DNA from: an uncultured Sinobacteraceae bacterium
GTDB taxonomy: Bacteria; Pseudomonadota; Gammaproteobacteria; Nevskiales; Nevskiaceae
Assembly (NCBI GenBank): GCA_903822975.1
Contig: CAIJRD010000011.1
Coordinates: 310,001 to 374,000 of the forward strand
DNA: 64,000 nt
Reading direction: 5' to 3'
The notes under the pieces are model-generated. The model was given only the letters and a program-made list of their open reading frames with translations. It did no database searches and was not told the DNA's origin. The translations under genes were made by a program, and so were the position numbers. Of this stretch, positions 54,484 to 62,747 are shown one piece after another (position 1 is the first letter of the stretch; every line of letters starts with the position of its first letter).

Positions 54484-55410
54484 TTACAACGGACTCGTCG
54501 CGACGACATCCAGCGCCGGCCGCAGTGCCTCAAAACTGCGGCGATCCGGCTCTGAAAGCAGCTTGCGCGCATTCAGTTCGACTTCGTCAACGCTGATATT
54601 GTCCAGCGCCGCGCGGCAGTGCGCGCAAAAGCCGTGCTTGGTACCGCAGGGTTCGACGCTGCCGCCGGTCAGGTTGACGTGGAAGGCGTAGCCGGTCACT
54701 CGCGGCGAGGTGTAGCCGCCATAGATCACCACCGCGCGCGTCCCCATGGCCGCAGACGCGTGGTGCAGGCCGCCCTCCGGGCCGATGAACAAGCGCGCAG
54801 CCCGTAAGTAGGCCATTGCCTCGCGGAAGGAACGCGCTCGGATCCGTGGCAGGCCCTCCAGCAGCGGCGGCGCATCCGGTGCACCGATCTGGTAGACCTT
54901 GAAATCGCGCTGCAGGCGACGCGCCACTTCCGCGAACCGTTCCACCGGCCACTGCTTGGACGGCGGCGCCTTGGCCTTGATGTAAGGCTCGATCGCAATG
55001 AACGGCTCCCGCGACCACTGCTCGGCCAGCGATTGTTCTTCGGCAGTCAAACGAATCGGCGCCGGCGTCGCCTGGTATTCGAAGTTGAAAATGAAGTGAT
55101 CGAGCTTGCCGATATCGCGGTTCGAGCGGAAGCGACCGAGCCAGCTGCCGGACCGCTGCTGCCGCAAGGCCTCGCGCATCGCCGCATGGTCGTGGTACGG
55201 CCGCCAACCCGGATACGAGATCACCCAGGCAACCTCGTCACCACGATCGACCTCGTCCTGGCTGGCGAGGAAATCGAGCCCCAGGCCGAGTTCGGCATCG
55301 GTCATGTCGATCTTCCGGCCATTGCCAATGGCGACATGGCGCTTGCGCGGATCTTTCTGGTAATCGCGCCAGGCATCGCCAATCGCCATCAACTTGTCGC
55401 CGTAACCCAA
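54484..55410 (-). CDS. Glycosyltransferase family 9 (heptosyltransferase-like)
   Basis: A 308-residue GT-B protein of the ADP-heptose:LPS heptosyltransferase family. GYGDKLMAIGDAWRDYQ at the start is the G-x-GD acceptor motif; PFIAIEPYIKAKAPPSKQWP and LFIGPEGGLHHASAAMGTR (donor site) and AVVIYGGYTSPRVTGYAFHV follow, with a cysteine pair in CGTKHGFCAHC. It starts at TTG 55410 behind GAGGTGA, since a stop codon lies just upstream in frame. It is shorter than WaaC/WaaF (about 320-350). It could glycosylate the LPS core or a sphingolipid, given the neighbouring genes; the acceptor is unknown. The 215-base gap downstream (54269-54483) and the 221-base gap upstream show no other gene. Confidence 0.85.
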   Translation of the reverse strand: MGYGDKLMAIGDAWRDYQKDPRKRHVAIGNGRKIDMTDAELGLGLDFLASQDEVDRGDEVAWVISYPGWRPYHDHAAMREALRQQRSGSWLGRFRSNRDIGKLDHFIFNFEYQATPAPIRLTAEEQSLAEQWSREPFIAIEPYIKAKAPPSKQWPVERFAEVARRLQRDFKVYQIGAPDAPPLLEGLPRIRARSFREAMAYLRAARLFIGPEGGLHHASAAMGTRAVVIYGGYTSPRVTGYAFHVNLTGGSVEPCGTKHGFCAHCRAALDNISVDEVELNARKLLSEPDRRSFEALRPALDVVATSPL

Positions 55411-55631
55411 TGCTCACCTCGTTCATGCTGATCAGCGAAACCCGCTGCCGTGACGTCGCGCGAGAGCGTACATCAGCCGATGGGCCGCCCGCCTGACTGC
55501 GCTCCTACGACGTTTGGCAGCATCAGCGGCGCCGACGACACCACCGGTTCGACCAGCGCCAGCAGCGCGTCGTTTTCGAAGCTGCGCAGCGCTTGATCGC
55601 GTGAATCAAATTTTATGTGCGCGCGACGACT

Positions 55632-56324
55632 CTACTTCCAATGCTGCTTGATCCAGGCGACGTCTGAGAATTTCGATGGGTCACGCCAACCCGGGAAGAC
55701 GACGATTCGGGCGTCTTTTGGCAGGCGATGATCGTTCTTCTTTCCGGGCCAACCAGGCTTGTGAAAGGCGTACACGCCGGACGCTGAGCCGGCCTTCCAG
55801 CCGGCGGCCGAGGGCATCTTGTGAGCGAACCACGCCTGATCGTCGGGATAATCGAAAACTGACAGCTTATTGGCTTCGGTCAACGAGAAGTCCGACCAAA
55901 CGTCTGGGCGATGTCCGGCCTTGAGCATCCAGATCGATCCATTGAACGGGCAAGGATTTTCAGCATTGGCGCCTGTCAAAATAACAAACGGCTCTTCGCG
56001 CTCGAACAAGCGGTCAAGTGGCCCGGTGACAACGGAGTCCAAGTCCATGCTGACCACTCGGTCTTCTTCAGCCATGCCCATCGCCGACTGAAACTCAGGG
56101 TCAAACAGGCGAAGTCGCGCAAAACAGCCACGGATCTTTGTGAGTTCGATGTCTACGATCGCGACTTTGCGGCAGTTCAAGCTTGAAATCGCTGCGTCGC
56201 TCCACGACGTCACGAGAACAAGCTCATGCGGAATCGTCAGGTTTCGGCTCACGCCATCGAATAGACGTCGAACATAGTCCAACGAATATTTGTCACCCCA
56301 TAGGAATGTGCAAATCTTCAGCAT
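55632..56324 (-). CDS. Putative GT-A fold glycosyltransferase
   Basis: A 230-residue protein starting MLKICTFLWGDKYSLDYVRR. VVSMDLDSVVTGPLDRLFER contains a DxD motif as in retaining GT-A enzymes, and CPFNGSIWMLKAGHRPDVW and YAFHKPGWPGKKNDHRLP are conserved-looking blocks. It resembles uncharacterised GT8-like proteins found in polysaccharide loci. AT-content is higher than in its neighbours, and the gene stands alone between the GT9 and DUF815 genes, which suggests acquisition. Substrate unknown. Confidence 0.7.
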   Translation of the reverse strand: MLKICTFLWGDKYSLDYVRRLFDGVSRNLTIPHELVLVTSWSDAAISSLNCRKVAIVDIELTKIRGCFARLRLFDPEFQSAMGMAEEDRVVSMDLDSVVTGPLDRLFEREEPFVILTGANAENPCPFNGSIWMLKAGHRPDVWSDFSLTEANKLSVFDYPDDQAWFAHKMPSAAGWKAGSASGVYAFHKPGWPGKKNDHRLPKDARIVVFPGWRDPSKFSDVAWIKQHWK

Positions 56325-56538
56325 CTTGGCAATCTCGCATTTTATTTTTGGCGCTTTTTGCTCGGCGCAGCTATCTGTGGAATACGCCGCGAGTTCGCAA
56401 ATTTCATCAAATTATTGTAACGCGCGAGAATCGTGCGCTTGTCGTCCTCGAAAACATTCGCTGATGGACGATGTACCTCGGTGACATCGCATCCGCGCTT
56501 AAACTTATCGATCCGTCACCTCTAGTCCTCCAGCCTCC

Positions 56539-57324
56539 GTGTCGAATTCGAATACCCAAGCGCTCGCCTACCGTTGGCGCAATCAGTCCTTGCTGCCGAT
56601 TGCGCATCCGCAATCGCAGCCGCTCGACGAACTGCTCGGCATCGAGCGCCAGAAAAAGGAGTTGATCGCCAACACGCGCCACTTCGTCGCTGGCCGGCCG
56701 GCGAATCATGCTTTGCTCACCGGTAGCCGCGGCACCGGCAAATCCTCGCTGGTGAAGGCGATGCTGAGCGAGTTCGGCGGGGCAGGCCTGCGTCTGGTGG
56801 AAGTACCGGCGCACGACCTGACCGACCTACCGGATATCGTTGCACCGCTACGCGAGCGCGCCGAGCGCTTCGTGCTGTACGTCGACGATTTCTCGGTGCA
56901 GGCCAACGATCCGGCGCTGGCAGCACTCAAAGCAGCGCTCGACGGCGGCATCGAGGAGCCGCCCGACAATGTGCTGATCTACGCCACCAGCAATCGCCGA
57001 CACCTGATGCCGGAGTTTCGTCACGAGAACGACGAATTCCGCTTCAAGGATGGCGAGCTGCATCCCGGCGAGAGCAGCGAGGAGAAGATCGCGTTGTCGG
57101 AACGCTTCGGCTTGTGGCTATCGTTTCCGCCGTTCAACCAGGATCAGTTTCTCGACGCGGTGCAAATGCATCTGCGCCGGCTGGCCTGCGAGGTCTGGAA
57201 CGAAGATGCGGAGAAAGCCGCATTGCGCTGGGCGCTCGGTCGCGCATCGCGCTCGGGTCGCGTGGCGATGCAGTTTGCGCGCGACTTCGCCGCACGCATG
57301 GCGGATCGACCCGCCAGCGAGTAG
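56539..57324 (+). CDS. DUF815-family AAA+ ATPase
   Basis: A 261-residue protein starting at GTG 56539. LLTGSRGTGKSSLVKAMLSE is the Walker A motif, VLYVDDFSVQAND the Walker B region, and IYATSNRRHLMPEFR the sensor-1-like segment; the C-terminal AGRASRSGRVA-like helix (LGRASRSGRVAMQFARDF) carries sensor-2 arginines. PLDELLGIERQKKELIANTR near the N-terminus is highly typical of DUF815. Such proteins are widespread in proteobacteria and their function is not established. The gene is monocistronic and divergent from the GT-A gene. Confidence 0.9.
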   Translation: MSNSNTQALAYRWRNQSLLPIAHPQSQPLDELLGIERQKKELIANTRHFVAGRPANHALLTGSRGTGKSSLVKAMLSEFGGAGLRLVEVPAHDLTDLPDIVAPLRERAERFVLYVDDFSVQANDPALAALKAALDGGIEEPPDNVLIYATSNRRHLMPEFRHENDEFRFKDGELHPGESSEEKIALSERFGLWLSFPPFNQDQFLDAVQMHLRRLACEVWNEDAEKAALRWALGRASRSGRVAMQFARDFAARMADRPASE

Positions 57325-57430
57325 GCCGCCGCGTCGGCCTTCGCGAGTCGGACTTCAAGTCAAACACCTGCGAGGTCGTGAGCCCCTTGCGGCTCGACTG
57401 CCTCGAATGCAGCTCGTCTGCCTCGAAGCT

Positions 57431-57573
57431 CGGTCGATGATCCGGTATCGCGCGACGTCGATACAGGCTGCCCTGAAGCTTGACGGACTATCCGATGTCG
57501 CGCGATGCCGACACGGACTTCCCCGAAGATTGATGGACTATCCAATGTCGCGCGATGTCGACACGGTTTGAAG
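57431..57573. repeat. Tandem 50-bp repeats (three copies, last partial)
   Basis: Units start at 57431, 57481 and 57531 and share GAxGGACTATCCxATGTCGCG, continuing CGATGxCGACACGG; the third breaks off at 57573. Weaker similarity extends left to about 57381. It lies in the 361-base gap (57325-57685) between the convergent DUF815 and acyl-CoA-binding-protein genes. Apart from this array and the following hairpin I see nothing in that gap. Confidence 0.88.
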
Positions 57574-57578
57574 CAAGA

Positions 57579-57602
57579 GCCTGCGCGATGTTGTGCGCAG
57601 GC
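57579..57602. terminator. Hairpin, possible terminator
   Basis: GCCTGCGC (57579-57586) pairs with GCGCAGGC (57595-57602) around an 8-base loop. It lies between two convergent genes and repeats the stem core seen after ettA (40377-40402). No U-run follows on either strand, so termination is uncertain. Confidence 0.4.
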
Positions 57603-57685
57603 CCGATGCGAATCGTCCGGGTGATTTGCCTAGGCGAATTGCCGGCGTGAAGTCCTCAGCCCGAACGATTCACATCGACCATGCC

Positions 57686-57943
57686 TTAGCCGAGCAGCGC
57701 CTTCACCTTGGCGATGTACTGCTTCATCGCGGCATCCTGCGCGGTGCCCTTGAGCTTGGCCCAGGCATCGAACTTGGCGCGACCGACCATGTCGAGCATG
57801 CCCGGGCGGCTGCCGGTTGCATCACCTTCGGAGCCCTGCTTGAACAGCGAGTACAGCGCCAGCAGGTCTTCGTTGCTGGGCCGCTTGGTCAGCGACTTCA
57901 CATCTTTCTGTGCCTGCGCGAATTGCGCCTTGAGGTCGGCCAT
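57686..57943 (-). CDS. Acyl-CoA-binding protein (eukaryote-type ACBP)
   Basis: An 85-residue four-helix protein starting at ATG 57943 with a very strong AGGAGGAG ribosome site. LKAQFAQAQKDVKSLTKRPS, DLLALYSLFKQGSEGDATGS and KFDAWAKLKGTAQDAAMKQY contain the acyl-CoA contacting Tyr, Lys and Trp of the ACBP family (about 86 residues). It buffers long-chain acyl-CoA in the cytosol. ACBPs are common in eukaryotes but patchy in bacteria. Eukaryotic ACBP stimulates ceramide synthases, and here predicted sphingolipid genes lie within 20 kb, so a link is possible but unproven. Confidence 0.95.
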   Translation of the reverse strand: MADLKAQFAQAQKDVKSLTKRPSNEDLLALYSLFKQGSEGDATGSRPGMLDMVGRAKFDAWAKLKGTAQDAAMKQYIAKVKALLG

Positions 57944-58075
57944 TACAACTCCTCCTGGGTTCGGTTTTGGATTGAACGCGTCGGCGATCACCGGCGCGCG
58001 GCGCTGTTATACCAGTGCTTCCGGCCGACGACCAAGGGCGTGAATGACCCCTTGCGCGCGCGACCACGCCTGCAC

Positions 58076-58591
58076 TCAAGTCGCCTGCGGACGACGCACC
58101 AGGCTGACGAACGCATAGGCGTGCGGATGTCGCGCGTCTGTGGCGTATTCCTCGCGCGCGGTTTCGATCCAATCGCGCGCATCGAATACGGGAAAGTGCG
58201 TATCGCCCGCCACGTCGGCTGCCACCTCGGTCAGCTCCAGTCGTTGGGCCAGCGGCAAGGTCTGCGCATACAGCTGGGCGCCGCCGATCACCATCAGCGC
58301 GCCATCGCAAGGTGCGTCCAGCGCATCGCGCAGTTCGCGGAAAACCTGCACGCCCGGTGGTGCTGCGAAATTCGGATCGCGCGTGAGCACACGATTGATT
58401 CGACCATCCAGCGGCTTGCCGAGCGAGTCGTAGGTCTTGCGGCCCATCAGGATGGTGTTGCCCAGCGTGAGCCGACGAAAGCGTTTCAGATCCTCCGGCA
58501 AACGCCACGGCAGATCGCCGTCCCGACCGATCACTCGGTTGGCGGCGAGTGCTGCGATCAGCACCAGCGGGTTGGACATCGAAAGCGGCAT
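58076..58591 (-). CDS. folA: Dihydrofolate reductase
   Basis: A 171-residue enzyme (167 if from ATG 58579) that reduces dihydrofolate with NADPH. VLIAALAANRVIGRDGDLPW, RLPEDLKRFRRLTLGNTILM, GRKTYDSLGKPLDGRINRVL and LMVIGGAQLYAQTLPLAQRL are diagnostic. It pairs functionally with thymidylate synthase encoded at 61943-62737, which produces dihydrofolate. Its 301-base upstream spacer (58592-58892) is shared with the divergent response-regulator gene. Confidence 0.97.
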   Translation of the reverse strand: MPLSMSNPLVLIAALAANRVIGRDGDLPWRLPEDLKRFRRLTLGNTILMGRKTYDSLGKPLDGRINRVLTRDPNFAAPPGVQVFRELRDALDAPCDGALMVIGGAQLYAQTLPLAQRLELTEVAADVAGDTHFPVFDARDWIETAREEYATDARHPHAYAFVSLVRRPQAT

Positions 58592-58892
58592 CGGCAGGAC
58601 TCGTCGGTCGGGGGCTCGGATCGCGCCTGAACTGGCGGCGAATATTACGAGCGCGCCAAATTACCAGAAGCCAGCGGTCGGCCGCATTGGCGTTCGCTCG
58701 CTCAGTCTCGCCCCGATTTCCGGACATGGCCGACGGCTTCGGATAAGGCGGAACGACGCAACCGCTGCTGTGCGTTGAATTGCGGCTTTGAACATTTGCG
58801 TTGATCGCGCCGACGCACAGCCAGAATGTAACCGCGTGTAACGTTGACTGCGACGGGCTTGAGTTGTCTCCGGGTGCGGCTTACAACACCGC
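58592..58892. promoter_or_regulatory. Divergent spacer between folA and the response-regulator gene
   Basis: This 301-base spacer must contain promoters for folA (minus) and for the two-component operon (plus). I see no repeat, operator-like dyad or clear -35/-10 pair that I would defend. Confidence 0.35.
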
Positions 58893-59624
58893 ATGTCCGG
58901 TCCCACAAGCGCCCTTCCGCAAAAGCTTTTGATCGTCGAGGACGACGACGAAATCGGTACGCTGCTGCGCGACTTCCTGCAGCGCGAGGGCTTTGAAACC
59001 GAGCTTGCACGCTCGGGCATCGAACTCGATGTGCTGCTGCATCGGCAGGGCTTTCCCGCGCTGTTCGTGCTCGACCTGATGCTGCCCGGAGAAGACGGGC
59101 TTTCGATCTGCCGTCGACTGCGCGCGCTGCGCGATACGCCGATCATCATGCTGACCGCCAAGGCCGACGACATCGACCGCATCGTCGGACTCGAACTCGG
59201 CGCCGACGACTACCTCGCCAAGCCCTTTAGTCCGCGCGAGCTGGTCGCGCGGATTCGCGCGATCCTGCGGCGCGCGCAGGAGCAAGGCACCGTCGTGGCG
59301 CGCGCCGAGACACTGCACTTTGCCGGCTTCACGCTCGACAGCGGCGTGCGTCGGCTGCGCGATGCCAGCGGCAAGGAAATCGAATTGCTCGGCGGCGAAT
59401 ACGAATTGCTGATGGTGTTTCTGCAGCGACCGCAGCAGGTGCTGACGCGCGAACAGTTGATGGATTGGCTCAAGGGTCGCAGCTGGGCATCGTTCGATCG
59501 GTCGATCGATGTGGCGGTCTCGCGCCTGCGCCGCAAGATCGAACTCGACCCGGCGCAGCCTGCATTGATCAAGACCGTGCGCAACGGCGGCTACGTGTTC
59601 AGCGTTGCGGTCGAGCACCGCTGA
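58893..59624 (+). CDS. OmpR/PhoB-type response regulator
   Basis: A 243-residue two-domain regulator. The receiver domain has KLLIVEDDDEIGTLLRDFLQ (acidic pocket), LFVLDLMLPGEDGLSICRRL (phospho-acceptor Asp near residue 63), IIMLTAKADD and LAKPFSPRELVARI (conserved Lys). A winged-helix DNA-binding domain follows (ELLGGEYELLMVFLQRPQQV, then RSIDVAVSRLRRKIE and IKTVRNGGYVFS). The histidine kinase gene starts 2 bases after its stop, so the two form an operon. Target genes are unknown. Confidence 0.96.
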   Translation: MSGPTSALPQKLLIVEDDDEIGTLLRDFLQREGFETELARSGIELDVLLHRQGFPALFVLDLMLPGEDGLSICRRLRALRDTPIIMLTAKADDIDRIVGLELGADDYLAKPFSPRELVARIRAILRRAQEQGTVVARAETLHFAGFTLDSGVRRLRDASGKEIELLGGEYELLMVFLQRPQQVLTREQLMDWLKGRSWASFDRSIDVAVSRLRRKIELDPAQPALIKTVRNGGYVFSVAVEHR

Positions 59625-59626
59625 AC

Positions 59627-61015
59627 ATGCGCAGCCTCAACGTCCGCATCGGCCTGATTCTCGGCGGCGCACTGCTGTTGACGCTGATGGTCGCCACCAG
59701 CGCGTTCCACGCGCAGCGCCAGACCGACGAACACAGCAGTGCGCGAATGGCCCTGCCCGATCAGACCGCGGCCATCGTCGAACTGGTGGAGGCCGCCGCA
59801 CCGACGGATCTGCCGCGCGTGCTGCGCGCGCTCAACTCACCGAGCCTGCGCGTCGAAGTCAGCGCCGAGCCGCCGCCTGCGAATCCCGAGGAAGTCGATC
59901 TGCCCAAGCTCGGCTCGGCCGTGCAGGCCTATCTCGGTGCGCTCGGCGAACACCGCGTGCGCGCGAGCCTGGCCGACGACCCGCGCCGGATGGCGGCACC
60001 GCTGCGTTACTTCGCGCACGCGCCCCGTCTGCTACGGCTGGTGATCCGGCTGAACGACGGCCGTTACCTGACGATCGAACCGCGCCGCGTGCTCTGGGGC
60101 TACGCGCTGGGCCTGCGGCTGGCGGCCATCGCACTGCTCGGCGCCGTCGTGGTCGCCCTACTCGCCCTGTGGCTGCTCCGGCGCCAACTGCGCCCGCTCG
60201 AACAACTTTCGCACGCAGTTGAACGCTTCGGCGGCACGCTCAACGATCCGATCCTTGCCGTCGGCGGTGCGCCGGAAGTGCTGAGTCTGGTCGATGCGTT
60301 CAACCGCATGCGCACACGCATTCGTGCGCTGGTTGAAGGACGCACCAGAATGCTGGCGGCGATCAGCCACGATCTCGGAACGTATCTGACACGCTTGCGG
60401 CTGCGCATCGAATTCATCGACGACGAGACCCAGCGTGCGCGCGCCGCGCGCGACATCGACGACATGCATGCACTCCTGCGCGATTCGCTGATGCTGGCGC
60501 AGGTCGATCGCGACACCAGCCACACCACGATCGATCTGACGGCATTGGTGCGATCACGCGCGTCGCATTTCGCCGCCGATGGTGCTGCCGTCGCGCTCGG
60601 TGACTGTGCTTCGATCGAGATCACTGGTCAGCGCGAAACCTTGCAGCGCGCGATCGACAACCTCATCGGCAATGCGCTGAAGCACGCCGGCGGCGCCGAA
60701 TTGAGTCTCGCGCGTGGCGGCGATGGCATGGCAGAGCTGTGCATCGACGACCGCGGCCCAGGCATTCCGGCCCACGAACGCGAGCGCGTGCTGGAGCCGT
60801 TCTACCGGCTCGATGCTGCGCGCAATCTCAACCTCGGCGGCGCAGGACTCGGCCTTTCGATCGTTGCCGACATCGTGCGCCGGCACCACGGACAGTTGCT
60901 GCTGGAGGATCGACCAGGCGGCGGCCTGCGCGTTCGCTTGCGCTTGCCGCTCAGCAGCAGCACGACACATGCAGGGCTTTCGCCGAATGTGCAGAACGTC
61001 GCGCCGGCCGAGTAA
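59627..61015 (+). CDS. Sensor histidine kinase with unusual H-box
   Basis: A 462-residue membrane kinase starting at ATG 59627, just after the regulator stop; the frame is open further upstream only within the regulator gene. A membrane span near residues 7-28, a periplasmic sensor of about 130 residues, a second span near 163-185, a HAMP domain (RPLEQLSHAVERFGGTLNDP), and then the H-box AAISHDLGTYLTRLRLRIEF with the phospho-histidine near residue 248. In this family the H-box normally reads HDLRTPLTRL; here the Arg and Pro are Gly and Tyr. The ATPase domain is intact (DNLIGNALKHAGG, DDRGPGIPAHE, GAGLGLSIVADIV). The signal is unknown. Confidence 0.95.
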   Translation: MRSLNVRIGLILGGALLLTLMVATSAFHAQRQTDEHSSARMALPDQTAAIVELVEAAAPTDLPRVLRALNSPSLRVEVSAEPPPANPEEVDLPKLGSAVQAYLGALGEHRVRASLADDPRRMAAPLRYFAHAPRLLRLVIRLNDGRYLTIEPRRVLWGYALGLRLAAIALLGAVVVALLALWLLRRQLRPLEQLSHAVERFGGTLNDPILAVGGAPEVLSLVDAFNRMRTRIRALVEGRTRMLAAISHDLGTYLTRLRLRIEFIDDETQRARAARDIDDMHALLRDSLMLAQVDRDTSHTTIDLTALVRSRASHFAADGAAVALGDCASIEITGQRETLQRAIDNLIGNALKHAGGAELSLARGGDGMAELCIDDRGPGIPAHERERVLEPFYRLDAARNLNLGGAGLGLSIVADIVRRHHGQLLLEDRPGGGLRVRLRLPLSSSTTHAGLSPNVQNVAPAE

Positions 61016-61044
61016 CCGACGCCTGAGAAGCGTCCCATAGCGTT

Positions 61045-61194
61045 GCATTGAATTGATTCGCGTCGATTTGATTTGAGTCGATTTGAATTGAGTGGATTTG
61101 CACTGAGTGGATTTGCACTAAGTGGATTTGAATTGAGTCGCCGTGATTCGCGTCGAGTCGATTTGATTCGATTCGAATCGATGGGATTCAGTTC
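61045..61194. repeat. Tandem 15-bp repeats
   Basis: Ten consecutive 15-base steps from 61045 to 61194 resemble GAGTSGATTTGAATT; the units at 61090 and 61105 are identical (GAGTGGATTTGCACT). The stretch is AT-richer than its flanks and lies between the convergent kinase and monooxygenase-domain genes. As 15 is a multiple of three, frames through it show a repeated five-residue pattern, but no start or ribosome site supports coding. Confidence 0.85.
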
Positions 61195-61202
61195 AAACTC
61201 AT

Positions 61203-61538
61203 TCAATCCGCTGCGCCATAGGCACGTTCGACGCGCGCAATGCGCAGCTCGTAATGCGCATACCAACGCCGCTGTCCCGCCTGCTGCGCCAGCTGATGCT
61301 CGGCCTGTGCTTTCCAGGCGCTGATGGCCTCGAGGCTCGCCCAATACGACACGGTGATACCGAAGCCTTCCGCATCGCGCGCGCTTTCAACGCCGAGATA
61401 GCCGGGTTGCTGCGCGGCGAGTTCGAGCATGCGCGCCGCGGTTCGCTCATAACCATCCGCCACGGTGGCGCGACACGAAGAGAAGATCACGCTGTAATAA
61501 GGCGGTTGCGGTAAAGCGGCGAATGCGGGGTCGTGCAT
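61203..61538 (-). CDS. Antibiotic biosynthesis monooxygenase (ABM) domain protein
   Basis: A 111-residue ferredoxin-fold protein. YYSVIFSSCRATVADGYERT starts the domain, then MLELAAQQPGYLGVESARDA, FGITVSYWASLEAISAWKAQ and AEHQLAQQAGQRRWYAHYEL, all typical of small ABM/YgiN-type proteins. These proteins often dimerise and include haem-degrading and quinol monooxygenases; many are uncharacterised. The start is ATG 61538. It ends next to the 15-bp repeat array. Physiological role unknown. Confidence 0.88.
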   Translation of the reverse strand: MHDPAFAALPQPPYYSVIFSSCRATVADGYERTAARMLELAAQQPGYLGVESARDAEGFGITVSYWASLEAISAWKAQAEHQLAQQAGQRRWYAHYELRIARVERAYGAAD

Positions 61539-61942
61539 GGTCGGCTGTGGAGTGATTGTGGTGACTCGCTGTGGAGCGACCGCGGCTGAAAAAGCTTAGC
61601 CAATCGCGCATCGCTGTTAGCACTGGATGTCGTTACTTTGCGCGTCGGTTATCGCAGCAGGCCGCCGCGAATCAATTAGAACCAGCCTGAAGACTCGCTG
61701 CTTGTAACGCGAAGCGCACATCGATGCAGAACGCCGTACGAACAGGCGGCTGCAGCATAACTGCCGCAACCGGTCCTCGCCGCCCGCCTGCCCATGCCGC
61801 GTCCGGACGTCGCTTCGGCGAGGCTCCTAGCAGTCCCGCCTCAAACCGCGCGCCGCCGCAGCAGCCGATGACGGCAAGCGATGGCTGCGATGGTTGGCTT
61901 CGATCGCCGACTTCGATTGCCGGCGCCGATCGCTGGCTTCGA
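61539..61942. other. Gene-free stretch between the ABM-domain gene and thyA
   Basis: This 404-base stretch lies between the start of the ABM-domain gene and the stop of thyA, both on the minus strand. Near 61868-61945 GGCTTCGATCGC-like phrases recur three or four times at irregular spacing, resembling the imperfect repeats elsewhere. I see no convincing gene or terminator. Confidence 0.4.
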
Positions 61943-62737
61943 TCAGACCGCGACCGGAGCTTTGATGTGCGGGTGCGGCTCGTAGCCGCTCAGCACGAAG
62001 TCTTCGAGCTTGAACGCGAACAGATCGTCGACATCCGGATTGATCGTCATCGTCGGCAGGGCGCGTGTTTCGCGCGCCAGCTGCGTGCGTGCCTGCTCGA
62101 GGTGATTCGAATACAGGTGGCAGTCGCCACCGGTCCAGACGAAATCGCCCGGCTTCAAGCCCACCACTTGCGCGATCATCATCGTCAGCAGCGCATACGA
62201 GGCGATGTTGAACGGAACGCCGAGAAAAATATCTGCGCTGCGCTGGTACAGCTGGCACGACAGCTTGCCGTCGGCCACATAGAACTGGAACAGCGCGTGA
62301 CAGGGCATCAGCGCCATCTGGCCCAACTCGCCGACATTCCAGGCCGAGACGATCAGTCGCCGCGAGTCCGGCGTCTTGCGCAATTGCTCCAGCAGTTGCT
62401 TGATCTGGTCGATATGCTGGCCATCGGACGTCGGCCAGCTGCGCCACTGACGTCCGTACACCGGCCCGAGTTCGCCTTCTGCGTTTGCCCACTCGTTCCA
62501 GATCGAAACGCCGTGCTCCTTCAGGTAGGCGATATTGGTTTCACCGCGCAGGAACCAAAGCAGCTCGACGATGATCGAGCGCGTGTGCAGTTTCTTGGTC
62601 GTCAGCAGCGGAAATCCATCCGCGAGGTTGAATCGCATCTGGTGCCCGAACACGGAGCGCGTGCCGGTGCCGGTGCGGTCGGTTTTTTCGGTGCCGTGCT
62701 CGAGCACATGGCGCATCAGGTCCAGATACTGCCGCAT
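61943..62737 (-). CDS. thyA: Thymidylate synthase
   Basis: A 264-residue ThyA that makes dTMP from dUMP and methylene-tetrahydrofolate. [40 protein letters not shown], the catalytic cysteine in [20 protein letters not shown], and [20 protein letters not shown] are diagnostic; [12 protein letters not shown] and [16 protein letters not shown] close the sequence. The exact E. coli-type length supports the ATG at 62737. It is downstream of lgt and the tautomerase gene, probably in one operon. Confidence 0.98.
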   Translation of the reverse strand: MRQYLDLMRHVLEHGTEKTDRTGTGTRSVFGHQMRFNLADGFPLLTTKKLHTRSIIVELLWFLRGETNIAYLKEHGVSIWNEWANAEGELGPVYGRQWRSWPTSDGQHIDQIKQLLEQLRKTPDSRRLIVSAWNVGELGQMALMPCHALFQFYVADGKLSCQLYQRSADIFLGVPFNIASYALLTMMIAQVVGLKPGDFVWTGGDCHLYSNHLEQARTQLARETRALPTMTINPDVDDLFAFKLEDFVLSGYEPHPHIKAPVAV

Positions 62738-62747
62738 CGCTTGCTCC

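Noticed and set aside
61073..61324. Pentapeptide-like repeat protein
   Set aside because: The LSGFA-type periodicity is an effect of the 15-bp DNA repeat; no start signal, and it runs antisense into the ABM-domain gene.
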